Shown: positions 45,120-57,506, counted from the stretch's first letter. The stretch: 64,000 nt of DNA from Carallia brachiata (GCA_021464245.1 JADCRB010000025.1:5563816-5627815), one strand, 5' to 3'. Program-made: numbers and translations. The notes: generated by a model from the letters alone, not told the origin.

Positions 45120-47935
45120 GCTGTTAGTCTTCGTGCAATCAAAAGGCTTCTTGTCTTCAGGAAATTTCTGACATTATTATAAGCATGTTGAGCTGAGTGT
45201 ATATATATATATATATATATACATACATATATATGCCTAAGAAACTAATTGGAGACACAAAGAGAAGAAGAATTACGAATCATGCAAAGATTGTTCATAG
45301 GAAAGATTGGCACGTTAACGACCAAAAACTTGGGAAAGGAAATGTGTAAGTACGAGGACCAAAAGGCATGTTTGCCCATAAATTTTACGTTTTGACATAG
45401 AATGCTCACGTTACACAAGAGTGTCTCCAAACTTTTACCGACAAATCAACTTAGGACTTGGGTAGGCATAAAACTAATATATTTTGCTTTTTTTTTTTTT
45501 TACAAAACTAAAACTTAGATTTAAATAGGTATTGCCTTATAACATATAATGTAAAAATTATATCAGATTCTCTGTGAAAAAAAAAATTCTCAAAACAGTA
45601 TAAAAAATTATTATTATATTATGTGTATATGAATGTATATACAAAATGTGTGTACGTAATATTTCCCTTCAACTTATTTCGTTGATTGTAGTTTGCTGAT
45701 GCGGAACGAAATTGAAGCAAGCAGTACAAGATTTTCTCGTAGCTGTTGTGACTGGCAGCTAAAACGCCAGCTGAAATTATCTTCCCTCCACAGGATATCG
45801 GCAGTTCTGATTTCGAAAAAAAATATGACCATATAAGTGCTGCAGTATTAGGATTCCCAAGATCCTACCAAAAAATGACGGAGAATCCTACACCTTCCAG
45901 CCTCAGTTGGAATAAAGGAAATGTTAGTCCAACACTTTATAAATTTTTATAATTAAGTTTTAATTTTTTTTATTTTTTATTTCAGTCCTAAATTTTGTTG
46001 TTCTATTATAGTAAATTCTTTCCGTGCACGAAAATAGGTAAAATCATTTAATACCGTATGTTAATCTAATGAAAATAATCTCAATTCTGTTAAATACTAA
46101 CTCTTTCATCGTAAAATTGACCTAACCGTTTAACGCCATGAATTCACATAGGTAATTGGCTAGTGAGACAGATGGTTTTAGCCTTTTAGGTGGAACTCGC
46201 AATCGTCCATTTGATTAGGAAGTCACTCAAAAACAATTACTTTTCTATTAGAGATTCATCATTATGGTTAGAAAACAAAAATTTATAGAGAAAGAATTTT
46301 TCTTAATGAAGATTTTTTGAACGGTACTACTTGGTTGAATATTTGTGTTTCTTTTCTTTTTTTTTTTGGAATATTTGTATTTCAGAGTTAGTATATTTGA
46401 GTTGAGAAATTTGTTACAGACAGTTATTTTTTCCTTCTGTTTTATAATTATCAATCAAAAATCAACATATAAATATTTCTTAATGACAAATTTGTAATAT
46501 ATTTGACTTTTAACTTTTTAATAACTAATCAACATATAACACATATAAGGTAAAAACAATTATTACTAGCAAGACCATTGAGTTAAAGACAGTCTTTAAA
46601 TGAGATTAATTTACCCCCCGGCGGAACCCCTTATGATGTCATGGACATTATACATTCTCTAAATCTAATCAGATTTATTGATACTATATTCTATAATTAA
46701 TCCAAAGTCACCACATAACTTTTTTTTTTTACTGTAAGAATTTCTGAGTTTTTTTTTTTCTGGCGTTTTAACAATATATATAGAGGTTAGAGTCCATAAT
46801 TTCAGTAAGGTGCTTTACGCGTTGGATGCTAATTAATGGGTTGTTTTCGACATTAAAGAGTTTAAATTGAAGTAAGTGAGAATTTAAATAATATTGGGCT
46901 CACAATAAACAAAAAATAAAAAGAATCAAAAACTTGTATTTTTTGTCCTACTTAAAAATGGATAATTATGATGATTTATGATTTACTGTAGTACACTAAA
47001 TAGTAAAAAAAATATCTCGAAAATATGTGTATAAATTAATTACTGGTTTTTCATCATGTATCCTACATATCGGACTGACTTTGGTTTTTTTTTTTTTTTT
47101 TGTTATTGTGTTTGTAAAAGAGGGTAAACAATGATGTAGACCCAACATGTTTGATTTCATGGTATGAGAATTGGAGGACTAGATACAAGTTAAAATTTTA
47201 ATTTTCTTAAATTTCCAAATTAATATGATATATCATCATACTAAACCAAATAATTAGAAACAACCATTACATATAATTTGAATTTTTTTTTTACCTTTTA
47301 TACTTTTTATTTTATTATGCAAAATTTCTAATAATAACTGAGTGGTTAAATGAAATTCTACCTAGCAAAGAATTTATTTTAATTATAGTGATTAAATGAA
47401 ACAAAAATTCAGTAATATATTGAAGTTGAGTTTCTAATTACAATTGTTAAGAGAGCCTTCTAATATTTTTTAAATTAAGAAGAAAGATTTACTATAGGTA
47501 ATATGAGTGTTTTCTAATATATATTGTTAAAATGAAATAAACGTAGCTACATAAATTTTTTTGAAAAAAAAAAATTATTGAGAATGACTGAGTTATAACC
47601 GCCCTATGTCACTAAAAAAAATGACAATGCCATCATTGGTTACAGTCTATGTGCCGTATAGGAAAAAAGTAGGGCATCGAAATTTTGGTCCTAATGCAAA
47701 CATTTTTTGAAATTTTGTCTTAATACAAAAATATTTTAAATTTTTATAATTATTGTTATATTTTTTATAATAGTAAAAAAATATATATCTTATTTTTAAA
47801 AAAAATTATCATGGTGCTTGTAAAAAATCAAAATTTAATTATATTAAATCAAAATTTCAAACACAAATTTCTCTGATAATGCGATGGTTGGTGCTTCACC
47901 GTATAAGAGTAATAGACAGCAACTCTAAACAACTA
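44967..47935. repeat. Duplicate of 49,468-52,335 (protease 5' end and upstream region)
   Basis: Near-continuous alignment in direct orientation with 49,468-52,335, for example ccccccggc.gaaccccttatgatgtcatggacat at about 46,615 and 51,098. There are many small indels, so the duplication is older than the A/B pair. No gene is seen in the 45,120-47,935 portion. Confidence 0.85.
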
Positions 47936-47983
47936 TGAGCGCATGGTTGGTGCTTCACTTATGAGCGCATTCTCTAAACACAA

Positions 47984-48133
47984 ATTGTCAGTAAATTAAT
48001 TAATAAAGACAACTATTTTGCTGGAACAAATTCAATAGAAGTTGCAAGTGTGAGCTTGAAAGAGGAAGTAAAAACTCCCATGTCGAAAAAGAAAGTAGAT
48101 TGTAAACAACTTATAAGTGTAGCTCATAATTAA
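47984..48133 (+). other. Conserved ~45-codon frame of unknown origin (copy 1)
   Basis: The plus-strand frame (KLINKDNYFAGTN, then EVASVSLKEEVKTPMSKK, ending at TAA 48,133) recurs at 57,321-57,506. The A-run length differs between copies by exactly three bases, so the frame is kept. There is no known motif. It may be a last-exon remnant or chance. Confidence 0.3.
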
Positions 48134-48301
48134 TATTACAAGTCAATTGATTTTGCCAAAAAAAAAATAAATAGAGTCAATAGTCTATTGTGGTTTTGTA
48201 TGATTTCATATTCGTAACATAATTGATCAGTTCCGAATCTCATTATGTGAGCCTACATATTCCGCATTAAACGTTAGACTCAATCGTTGAGTGCATCGCA
48301 G

Positions 48302-49612
48302 TCAATCCTTTGAAAGTAAAGCTTTTTCTCTGTGATCATAGCCGAAATTGTAAAATTGTTGAGCCATTACTCCTATTACAGTAATATCTTTACTGTCCGC
48401 ACCGTAAGGCGGAGATATGGACATGCAAAATGCCTTCCCCTCATCTTTTTCAAAAAACAAGTTGCCAACATCTAATACCAAATCAGCTCCTTGTGCTAGA
48501 TGGAATGTCAAGACTGGAAATCCTTGAAGATCTTGGCTCATATTCCCTTGATAACATAGCGATTTCGTGCGACCGCTTTGCCCCTCATATCGGTCCAATT
48601 CTCTATCCAGCATGCTCGACACTTTGTCTTCAATTCGATAATAAGCATCAAAAGGTATATACGTAAGATAAGATCCAGTATCGATTATTACACTCTTAAA
48701 AATTGCAGGGTTTATGTCAAGCCTTTCTTGTCCTACACTGATCCCTTCGAGCGTTAGGTGATACTTACCCGAAATTTTAAGAGGGGTTGAATAGCCTTCG
48801 AGATTAGCCCAATCCCCGAATGCTAATTGATTGAATCGATACTTACGATCGCTAAGATTGCCAATGCAATAAGAAAATCGACTCCCTAGAGAATGAACTA
48901 TAGATAACTCATTCAAACTTCCAAGTCCCATGATTCCATCACGTCTCCGGCCAAGATACTTACCCCTTTCGCTACAACCAAATCTTATGCTGGGAGTCAC
49001 AAATCTGCCGTCATCAGGCGTCCCAAACGTAAGTTGCTCAGTTGCCATGTGGCCTGCTGAAGTTGTGCCATCTATATAAACATTTAGATAAATGCAGAGA
49101 CCAACCACGTCGTTACAAGAGAATCTTGTGGGGAGAAAAGATTGGGTCGCACACGCTGGATCATCGCATGAGATGTTGGCATAAGTTGAGGATTTTGAGG
49201 GATCAAATACTGCCCCTGGATAAGGCTTGCATTGAACCCAGGTGAGGCTACTGCCTGTATCCATGATTGCAAGCATTGGCATAGGCGGTTGGCCAATGGA
49301 AAAGCTCACCAGAAAAATGTTATCATCTGAATACAGTTGGGCTATCATATCATCATTACCTTCAAGATAATCCGTATTACCTTTTGCCTGCAAGTATGCG
49401 AACCGTGCATTTGAAGTTCTCAAGATGCGTTTGGCAAGATCTGCCGCTTTATCGCGAGGATTATACAGAGGAGAGAAAATTGAGTCACGGTAAATCAAGT
49501 TAGCGACCAAACGCTGATTTTTTGTACTAGTACTTGCTATTTTGAAGCTCGAGGAGAATGTGAAAGATGACAAAACAAGTAATTGTAAACAAAATAGACT
49601 TGCCATGCTCAT
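48302..49612 (-). CDS. Nepenthesin-type aspartic protease (A1B), C-terminus frameshifted
   Basis: This intronless 436-codon frame encodes a secreted pepsin-fold protease. It has a signal peptide (MSMASLFCLQLLVLSSFTFSSS) and a propeptide with the plant-type NLIYRDSIFSPLYNP. The first catalytic motif is DTGSS (MDTGSSLTWVQC), the flap lies around residues 175-200, and the second catalytic motif is DTGS (VIIDTGSYLTYIP). The end is VIGVMAQQFYNFGYD. It resembles the CDR1-like group, which acts in the apoplast and in defence. Two oddities: the stretch after the first catalytic motif (QCKPYPGAVFDPS) lacks the usual Cys-rich insert (CxxC) of about nine residues, and a run of A near 48,325 puts the last residues out of frame so the canonical YFQRIDC-type end is lost. 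A TATATA box lies near 49,691-49,706. Confidence 0.85.
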   Translation of the reverse strand: MSMASLFCLQLLVLSSFTFSSSFKIASTSTKNQRLVANLIYRDSIFSPLYNPRDKAADLAKRILRTSNARFAYLQAKGNTDYLEGNDDMIAQLYSDDNIFLVSFSIGQPPMPMLAIMDTGSSLTWVQCKPYPGAVFDPSKSSTYANISCDDPACATQSFLPTRFSCNDVVGLCIYLNVYIDGTTSAGHMATEQLTFGTPDDGRFVTPSIRFGCSERGKYLGRRRDGIMGLGSLNELSIVHSLGSRFSYCIGNLSDRKYRFNQLAFGDWANLEGYSTPLKISGKYHLTLEGISVGQERLDINPAIFKSVIIDTGSYLTYIPFDAYYRIEDKVSSMLDRELDRYEGQSGRTKSLCYQGNMSQDLQGFPVLTFHLAQGADLVLDVGNLFFEKDEGKAFCMSISPPYGADSKDITVIGVMAQQFYNFGYDHREKALLSKD

Positions 49613-52335
49613 GCTATTAGTCTTCGTGCAATCAAAAGGCTTCTTGTCTTCAGGAAATTTCTGTCATTATTATAAGCATGTTGAGCTGAGTGTATATATA
49701 TATATGGAGACACAGAGAAGAAGAATTACGAATCATGCAAAGATTGTTCATAGGAGAGACTGGCAGGTTAATTACCAAAAACTTGGGAGAGGAAATGTGT
49801 AAGTACGAGGACCAAAAGGCATGTTTGCCTATAAATTTTACGTTTTGACACAGAATGCTCACGTTACAAGAGTGTCTCCAAACTTTTACCGACAAATCAA
49901 CTTAGGACTTCGGTAGGTATAAAATAATATATTTTGTTTTTTTTTTTTTGACAAAACTAAAATTTAGATTTAGATAAATGTTACTTTATAACATATAATG
50001 TAGACATCATAATAGGTTCTCTGAAAAAAAAAAAGCTTTTAGAAAAAAAAAAATTTCTTAAAACAATACAAAAAATTATGATTATATTATATGTGTACAT
50101 GAATATATATACAAAAATGTGTGTATGTAACAATTCCCTTCAACTTATTTCGTTGATTGTAGTTTGCTGATGCGGAACGAAATGAAAGCAAGCAGTACAA
50201 GATTTTCTCGTAGCTGTTGTGAATGGCAGCTAAAACGCCAGTTGAAATTATCTTCCCTCCGCAGGATATCAGCAGTTCTGATTTCGAAACAAATTATGAC
50301 CTATAAGTGCTGCATTAGGATTGCCAAGATCCTACAAAAAAAGGACGGAAAATCCTACACCTTCCAGCCTCAGTTGGAATAAAGGAAAAGTTTTTTTTTT
50401 TGACCGAATAATAAAAGTTAGTCCAGCACTTTTATAAATTTTTATAATTAAATCTTAATTCTTTTTATTTTTAAATTTCAGTCCTAAATTTAGTTTTGTG
50501 GTAGTAAATTCTTTTCGTGCACGAAAATAAGTCAAATCGTTTGATACCGTATATTAATCTGAAAGAAATAATCTAAATTCTGTTAAACACTAACTTTTTC
50601 TTCGTAAAATTAACCTAACCGTTTAATGCCATGAATTTGCATAGGCTAATTGGCTAGTGAGAGATAGTTTTAACCTTTTAGGTGGAACTCGCAATCGTCC
50701 ATTTGATTAGGACGTCACTCAAAAACAATTATTTTTCTATTAGAGATTCATCATTATGGTTAGAAAACAAAAATTTATCGAGAAAGAATTTTTCTTGATT
50801 AAGATTTTTTGAACGTTACTACTCGGTTGAATATTTGTGTTTCTTTCTTTTTGGAGTATTTGTGTTTCAGAGTTGATATATTTAAGTTAAAGAATTTGTT
50901 ATAAACAGTTACTTTTTACTTTATGTGTTATAAGTATTAATCAAAAATTAATATATAAATACTTTTTAATAATAAATTTATAATATATTTGACTTTTAAC
51001 TTTTTAATAATTAATCAACACATGATACTTACAAGATAAAAACAATTGTTGCTAACAACCCTCTAGTTAAAGATAGTCTTTAAATGAGTTTAATTTACCC
51101 CCCGGCAGAACCCCTTATGATGTCATGGACATCATACATTCTCTAAATCTAATAAGATTTATTAATAATATATTCTATAATTAATCCAAAGTCACCACAT
51201 AACATTTTTTTTTACTGTAAGAATTTCTGAGTTTTGTTTTTTTTTTTGGAGTTTTAACAATATATATAGAGGTTAGAGTCCATAATTTCAGTAAGGTGCT
51301 TTATGCGTTGGATGCTAATTAATGTGTTGTTTTTGACATTAAAGAGTTTAAACTGAAGTGAGCGAGAATTTAAATAATATTGGGCTCACAATAACAAAAA
51401 TAAAAAGAATCAAAACCTTGTATTTTGAGTCCTACTTAAAAATGGATAATTATGATGATTTATGATTAACCGTAGTATACCAAATAGAAAAAAAAATATC
51501 TCGAAAATATGCGAATAAATTAATTACAGGTTTTTCATCATGCATCCTACATATCGCACTGACTTTGGTTTTTTTTTTTTTTGTTATTGTGTTTGTAAAA
51601 GAGGGTAAACAATGATGTAGACCCAACATGTTTGATTTCGTGGTATGAGAATTGGAGGACTAGATACACGTTAAAATTTTAATTTTCTTAAAGTTCCAAA
51701 TTAATATGAAATATCATCATACTAAACCAAATAATTAGAAGCAACCATTACATATAATTTGAATTTTTTTTTATGTTTTATACTTTTTATTTCATTATGC
51801 AAAAATTCTAATAATCATTGAGTGGTTAAATGAAATTCTACCTAGCAAAGAATTTTTTTTAATTACAGTGATTCAATGAAACAAAAATTGAGTGATATAC
51901 TGAAGTTGAGTTTCTAATTACAATTGTTAAGAGAGCTTTCTAATATTTTTTAAATTAAGAAGAAAGATTTACTATAGGTAATATGAGAGTTTTCTAACAT
52001 ATATTGTTAAAATGAAAATAAACGTAACTACGTAAATTTTTTTGAAAAAAAAAAATTATTGAGAATGACTGAGTTATAACCGCCCTATGTCACTAAAAAA
52101 CATTGGCAATGCCATTTGGTTACAGTCTATGTCACGCCGTAAAGGAAAAAGGTAGGGCACCGAAATTTTGGTCCTAATGCAAAGATATTTTGAAAGTTTG
52201 CCTCAATGCAAAGATACTTTGAATTTTTATAATCGAAGTGCAATTATATTCAGTCAAAATTTCAAACACAAATTTATTTAATAATATAATGGTGGTTAGG
52301 CGTATAAGAATAATAGAGTGAGAATTTAAATCTTT
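49613..52335. repeat. Upstream region of the protease, source or copy of 45,120-47,935
   Basis: The promoter and AT-rich spacer are duplicated at 45,120-47,935. Short frames within it (49,650, 50,164 and 52,174) are not conserved as proteins between the copies. No gene is seen, nor in 52,336-52,879, which is the 3' flank of the BiP gene. Confidence 0.7.
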
Positions 52336-52879
52336 TGGTTTTTTTTTATTGTTGGGTACACAGGAGATCAAGCATCCGTAAAAAGAAAACAGATCTATTA
52401 GGACACAAACGCCAGACTAGAAGATCTTAATAAAATATATCCAACAGACTATGCTAGAGGAGCAAAACAGAATAAATTCTTTGAGAAAGATGGGTGTTAT
52501 TATCTTTCTAAATGAATTCATAAGTTATTGTGGACAAAAATTGAATTGGAAAAAGGAAAATTATTATGCCAAAATTATTCCAAATCATTGCTCTATGTAT
52601 ACGGCCGGGGCAGTCAATGTAATTACAAGATAGAAGAGGAAATTAGTCAGCTAAATTAAAATATTAGAGACCACTTTATTATCCTAATCCTAAAAAGTAA
52701 AGTTACTCTTATAATATAGATAACGGATAAGAGAACCCCAATAAATTAAAATGCTGTAAGAATAAACAGAAATAAACCCTGATGGTAAATGTTCCAATGA
52801 ATCACAAAGCCTTAACAAACCTTAAATGCAAATATCAAGCAAAAAGGAAAAAGATAAAAAAGGAAGTTGTAAAAAATAT

Positions 52880-55800
52880 CTACAATTCATCATCAACAGG
52901 TTCTTCATCTTCAGCATCATCATCAGCTTGACTTGCACCACTTTTCTCATAAACTTGCTTGATGACCGGATTGCAGGCTGCTTCCACCTCCTTCAACTTC
53001 TCCTCATAATCATCTTTCTCCAAATTCTGGTTATCATCTAACCATTCAAGAGCCTCCTTCAATGTCCTCTCCATCTTCTCCTTATCATCAGAATCCATCT
53101 TTTCCGCGAGCTGCTTGTCTTTGTCATTGATGTGGCTTCTCATGTTGTAAATATAAGTTTCGAGCTTGTTCTTTGCATCAATCTTCTCCTTCACTCTCTT
53201 ATCCTCCTCAGCCATTTCCTCTGCCTCCCTGACCATTCTGTCAATCTCTTCTTGGCTCGGACGCCCTTTGTCGTTCGTGACGGTGATGGATTGAGACCTC
53301 CTTGCCGCCTTGTCCTCGGCCTTCACGTGTATGATACCATTCACATCAACCTCAAAGGTGACCTCGATTTGTGGCACTCCCCTGCAAGAGCATTGCAAGC
53401 ATTATTTAGAATCGCACATTATGCTTCACCTCACTACCTGACTGAAGTTCTTATCTTTCTGAAATAGTTCAGCAGAATTTAATTCTTTTGCATATATATA
53501 ATTGTTAAGTCCTCACAGCAATGGCATACCTTGGAGCTGGTGAAATGCCAGATAAATCAAACCTCCCAAGCTCACGACAATCCTTAGTCAAACTTCTTTC
53601 CCCTTCAAAGACCTGAAAATTTTCATTGATAATTCAGCCCCATATGCTTATTAATGTGTATCAATCTTTTCATCACTAATGTTGTGCTTTTTTTTTTTTT
53701 ATTACCTTAATCGAAACTGTGGTTTGCTGGTCTTGGTATGTGCTAAACACCTGAGATTTCTTTGTTGGAATTCCGGTGTTTCTTGGAATCAATTTCGTCA
53801 TGACACCACCAACTGTTTCAATTCCCAGACTCAAGGGAGTAATATCAAGCAAAAGAAGGCCTGCAACAAAAATACGAGCCATTTGTCAAAGTAAGTCCAG
53901 AATAGCCTGTCATATTATTGAGATGCAAACTCCAGGAACGAGTGATTTACCTGCCGTCCCGTTGCCACCTTCACCGCTGAGGATTCCACCTTGAACTGCA
54001 GCACCATAGGCAACAGCCTCATCCGGATTAATACCCTTGTTAGGCTCCTTCCCGAACATATCCTTCAACAATTGCTGCACTTTGGGGATTCGAGTACTTC
54101 CTCCCACAAAGACGATCTCATGGATGTCACTCTTCTTCAGGCCTGCATCCTCCAAAGCCTTTTTCACTGGTCCCAATGTCTTCTTAAATAAGTCCATGTT
54201 CAATTCTTCGAACCTTGCCCTTGTCAATGGCTCTGAGAAATCAATGCCATCGAAAAGCGACTCTATCTCCAAGCGAACTTGGTGCTGGTTACTCAATGCC
54301 CTCTTAGCTCTCTCACATTCCCTTCGAAGTTTTCCAAGTGCCTTGTTGTCTTTGCTGATATCTTTGTTGTACTTTTTCTTGAACAACTTGATGAAATAAT
54401 TCATTAATCTATGATCAAAGTCCTCTCCTCCCAGGTGTGTGTCTCCACTGGTAGCAAGAACCTCAAAAACACCGTTGTCAATTGTCAATACGCTGACATC
54501 AAATGTACCACCACCAAGATCATAAACCAGAATGTTCTTCTCTCCTTCATTCTTGTCAAGACCATAGGCAATAGCTGCAGCTGTAGGCTCATTGATTATT
54601 CGGGCCACATTGAGCCCGGCAATGGTGCCTGCATCCTTCGTAGCTTGCCTTTGTGCATCATTGAAATAAGCTGCCAGAGAGAGTACAAAATCAAACCATT
54701 AGATTACTGACTGCTATTGAAAAACTTAAATAAACTTCAACGTTATGCCACTTATTATTGGAACTTCCAAACATCAATCAACTAACATGTTCTTGCAAGT
54801 GTGACATTAACAACAACGCATGTTTCTCAAAATTATCATGAGGGAAGATGTATGAACTGAATTAATTATACCAGGAACAGTGATGACAGCATCTTTAATC
54901 TTCTTCCCCAGGTACGCCTCAGCTGTCTCCTTCATCTTTCTTAATATCATGGCGCTGATCTCCTCCGGGCTGAACACTTTACTCTCCCCTTTCACGTTGA
55001 CTTGTATATAAGGCTTACCATCCTTGTTCACAACCTTATATGGCAAGAACTTCATATCTCTTTGAACCTCCGGATCATCAAACCTGAAAACCAAGCAATC
55101 CAAACCAACCCAATTCAGTTCACCTCCTAATACACCAATTTAAGGCTTACTTTTTTTTTTGTTTTTCTTTTAACAATACAAAGTAAAAAAGAAAAAGGGT
55201 TGACCATGAATCGCTTACTTTCTTCCAATTAGACGCTTGACGTCAAAAATAGTGCGTTCTGCGTTCATGGGCGCTTGATTCTTAGCAGCCTCTCCAATCA
55301 GACGCTCAGTATCGGTGAATGCGACCCACGAGGGAGTGATCCTATTTCCTTGATCGTTGGCTATAATCTCTACGTGGTTATTCCGAGAAACGGCGACACA
55401 CGAGTACGTAGTACCAAGATCAATACCAATCACAGTCTCGAGCTTGGGAGAACCATCCGCATCAGCCACTGTTATTCCTCCTACCAAAACTTCTTCCAAG
55501 AAAAAAAAAGAAAAAAAACCAAACAAGAGCAAAAGTTTAAACAATTCATAACGCCAAAGAACAAAAAATAATAATAATAATAATAATAATAAAATAAAAT
55601 ACTTTGAAAGTTCAAAGCTTGTCTAAAACTAAGCTCTTCCCATTCTTAGCAGAGCAAATTCAAAGCAACCAAAGCATCTTAAGAGCAACAATATTAACTC
55701 CCGCAACAATAAGCTATAACTTAATTAGTATTAAAGTCGTTGAAGACCTCGAGTGTCGGATATACCAAAAACAAAAAAAATAGATTTTGGCCAACTTATC

Positions 55801-55910
55801 AAGCAAAATCTCAGTATATTGAAATCTATCTTGCTCCATGACTGACCTGAAAGTAATAGGAGGAAAAAAACAAAACTCTTGCTTCTGATCGCTTGATTGT
55901 TGATCCTCAT
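52880..55910 (-). CDS. BIP: ER-lumenal HSP70 chaperone BiP, seven exons
   Basis: This encodes 668 residues. Exons: 55,910-55,847; 55,489-55,219; 55,083-54,872; 54,670-53,951; 53,860-53,706; 53,612-53,530; 53,381-52,880. Phases agree throughout. Exon 1 supplies the signal peptide ([21 protein letters not shown]), so I reject the ATG at 55,544, which reads through intron 1. ATPase-domain motifs are [29 protein letters not shown] (across a splice), [29 protein letters not shown] and [14 protein letters not shown]. The linker and substrate domain follow ([24 protein letters not shown]). The C-terminus is acidic and ends DDEL, an ER-retrieval variant of HDEL. It folds and retains secretory proteins in the ER lumen. 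Diverged positions and upstream UPR elements suggest a stress-inducible BiP3-like paralogue. Confidence 0.93.
55567..55592. repeat. (AAT)n microsatellite in BiP intron 1
   Basis: About eight ATA/AAT units lie between exons 1 and 2. Confidence 0.85.
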
Positions 55911-55998
55911 TGTTGCTTGAAATCTCTCTGTTTTTGCTCTGTTTTTTTTTTTTTTGCTCTCTTCAACTGTTCCGTTTTCACAAATCTCGTACACTTTA

Positions 55999-56005
55999 AT
56001 TTATA
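55999..56005 (-). promoter_or_regulatory. TATA box of BiP
   Basis: TATAAAT on the minus strand, about 90 bp before the ATG at 55,910. Confidence 0.6.
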
Positions 56006-56050
56006 GGCTTCGTTGATTTGGATTTGCTGGTGTTTGCGGACTCTTTGTTA

Positions 56051-56084
56051 CACGTCATGTGAAGAATTGTGCATCAGACACGTG
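56051..56084 (-). promoter_or_regulatory. UPR-type ACGT elements of BiP
   Basis: TGACGTG (plus-strand CACGTCA at 56,051-56,057) and a G-box CACGTG (56,079-56,084) lie just upstream of the TATA box. TGACGTG is the core bound by the ER-stress factors bZIP28 and bZIP60 in plant UPR promoters. Induction is an inference from position and motif. Confidence 0.55.
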
Positions 56085-57120
56085 AGTGCTAAACCAGTTT
56101 CCCATGTCATGATAGGAATAGAATAGAATTGTTAAAAAAAGTCCTCATTGAACTAAAATTCTTAAACTATATAAATTTTAGTTTTCTCATTGATTATGAG
56201 GAGGAATTTTTAATAGAAAATTAATTATTTTTTACGTGCTGAACAAATAGCTGATCGCTAAATGGAATAATTATTATTAAAATGTAAGATTGGAACTAAA
56301 TTTTAATTCTTAAAGACAGTCACAATACAAATAACATGTTGTTTAATTTCTCTGTGGGGTGTTAAAGTGAATAACGTAAAATTTGGTTAGCAGGATGGAT
56401 GCAACTGTTCGAACTGTGCTGTTTGCAAGCATATGCTTAACAGAAGACAGTGCTATATAGCACTACAAATACCACACGAGAGAGCACGAATATATTATGG
56501 TTTGAGTCTTAATGTTTTTTTATAAAACTAAACTTCTACAAAAAAATAAATAAATAAATAAGTTATAAATAGTATTTAGTATTATCTTAAGTAATATTTA
56601 GTCTTTACTCTAAAAATAATTTTTATAATAAAAAATAAATACTTAATATTATTTTAAATGTATTTAATAATACTCTACATCATAAATTTAAAAAAAAAAT
56701 TCAAAAAAAAATAAAAAACGATGTTTTGACGGCAGAGTGCAGACAATTGACGGCGAAGTGGTGCAAGAATCCTATTTGGTGAAAGGCTAAAACTGGAATA
56801 AAAAAAGAGGGAAAAAAATAAATTTGAAAAACCAAAAAAAAAATGTTGAGTGGGTCGTGTGCTTGTTGTAAATTTAAAAAGGTACGAATCACAAATTTTC
56901 CAAACATTCACCTCAGTTCCTTTGTTCAAAGGCTCTCATCTTCTTAATTACTTTACGGGGATAGGTTGAGTGAAAGCACTGTCAAATAATGTAATTGATA
57001 GCTTTTCTTTTTTATTTCTTTTCTTTGCAGATGAAATTAGTTCATCTTTAAGATGATATTCGTGAATTGAGCGTCAGGCTCTGGAACAAATGTGGCATCT
57101 ACATCAAATGGGCCTTCTAA
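56060..57120. repeat. BiP upstream segment, partly duplicated at 57,597-58,190
   Basis: The outer parts match 57,597-58,190: gaagaattgtgc.tcagac and the following ~250 bp, then the block containing cacaaattttcc.aacattcacctca (56,890 and 58,000). The middle 56,420-56,880 is absent from the second copy. On the minus strand near 57,030-57,105 a short frame (EGPFDVDATFVPEPDAQF...) ends in a stop and looks coding, but stops lie upstream, so it is at best a gene scrap. Confidence 0.65.
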
Positions 57121-57320
57121 CGGCTACTATCTTTTCATCATATTTCCGTTTTGCTTAGGAGTAAGGATTTCGTATGTTACTCCTCTCTCATCGCTAATTG
57201 TTTATTGATCATATGTAGCCACGAAAGGACATAGACAGTTATTACAAATAAAGAATATCTTAATTCCAAATGATATTGATCTGGTTGAATACTTCATGGT
57301 CTTTGTGATTCGCATAATAA

Positions 57321-57506
57321 ATGAGAGAAAACAACTACATTTTTAGTAAACACAATGTCTGTAAATTAATTAATAAAAACAACTATTTTGCTGGAACAAA
57401 TTTATTAGAAGTTGCAAGCGTGAGCTTGAAAGAGGAAGTAAAAACTCCCATGTCGAAAAAAAAAAAAGTAAATTGTAAACAACTTATAAGTGTAGCTCAT
57501 GATTAA
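57321..57506 (+). other. Conserved ~45-codon frame of unknown origin (copy 2)
   Basis: Second copy of the frame at 47,984-48,133 (KLINKNNYFAGTNLLEVASVSLKEEVKTP...). It is flanked on the right by further 3' flank of the protease, up to 57,592. There the sequence switches without a gap to duplicated BiP upstream DNA. Confidence 0.3.

Noticed and set aside
53676..53882. 68-codon minus frame with start at 53,882
   Set aside because: It is BiP exon 5 read into its flanking introns.
56675..56929. 84-codon minus frame upstream of BiP
   Set aside because: Phe-rich translation of A/T runs; the only coding-like scrap nearby (57,030-57,105) lies outside it and is interrupted.
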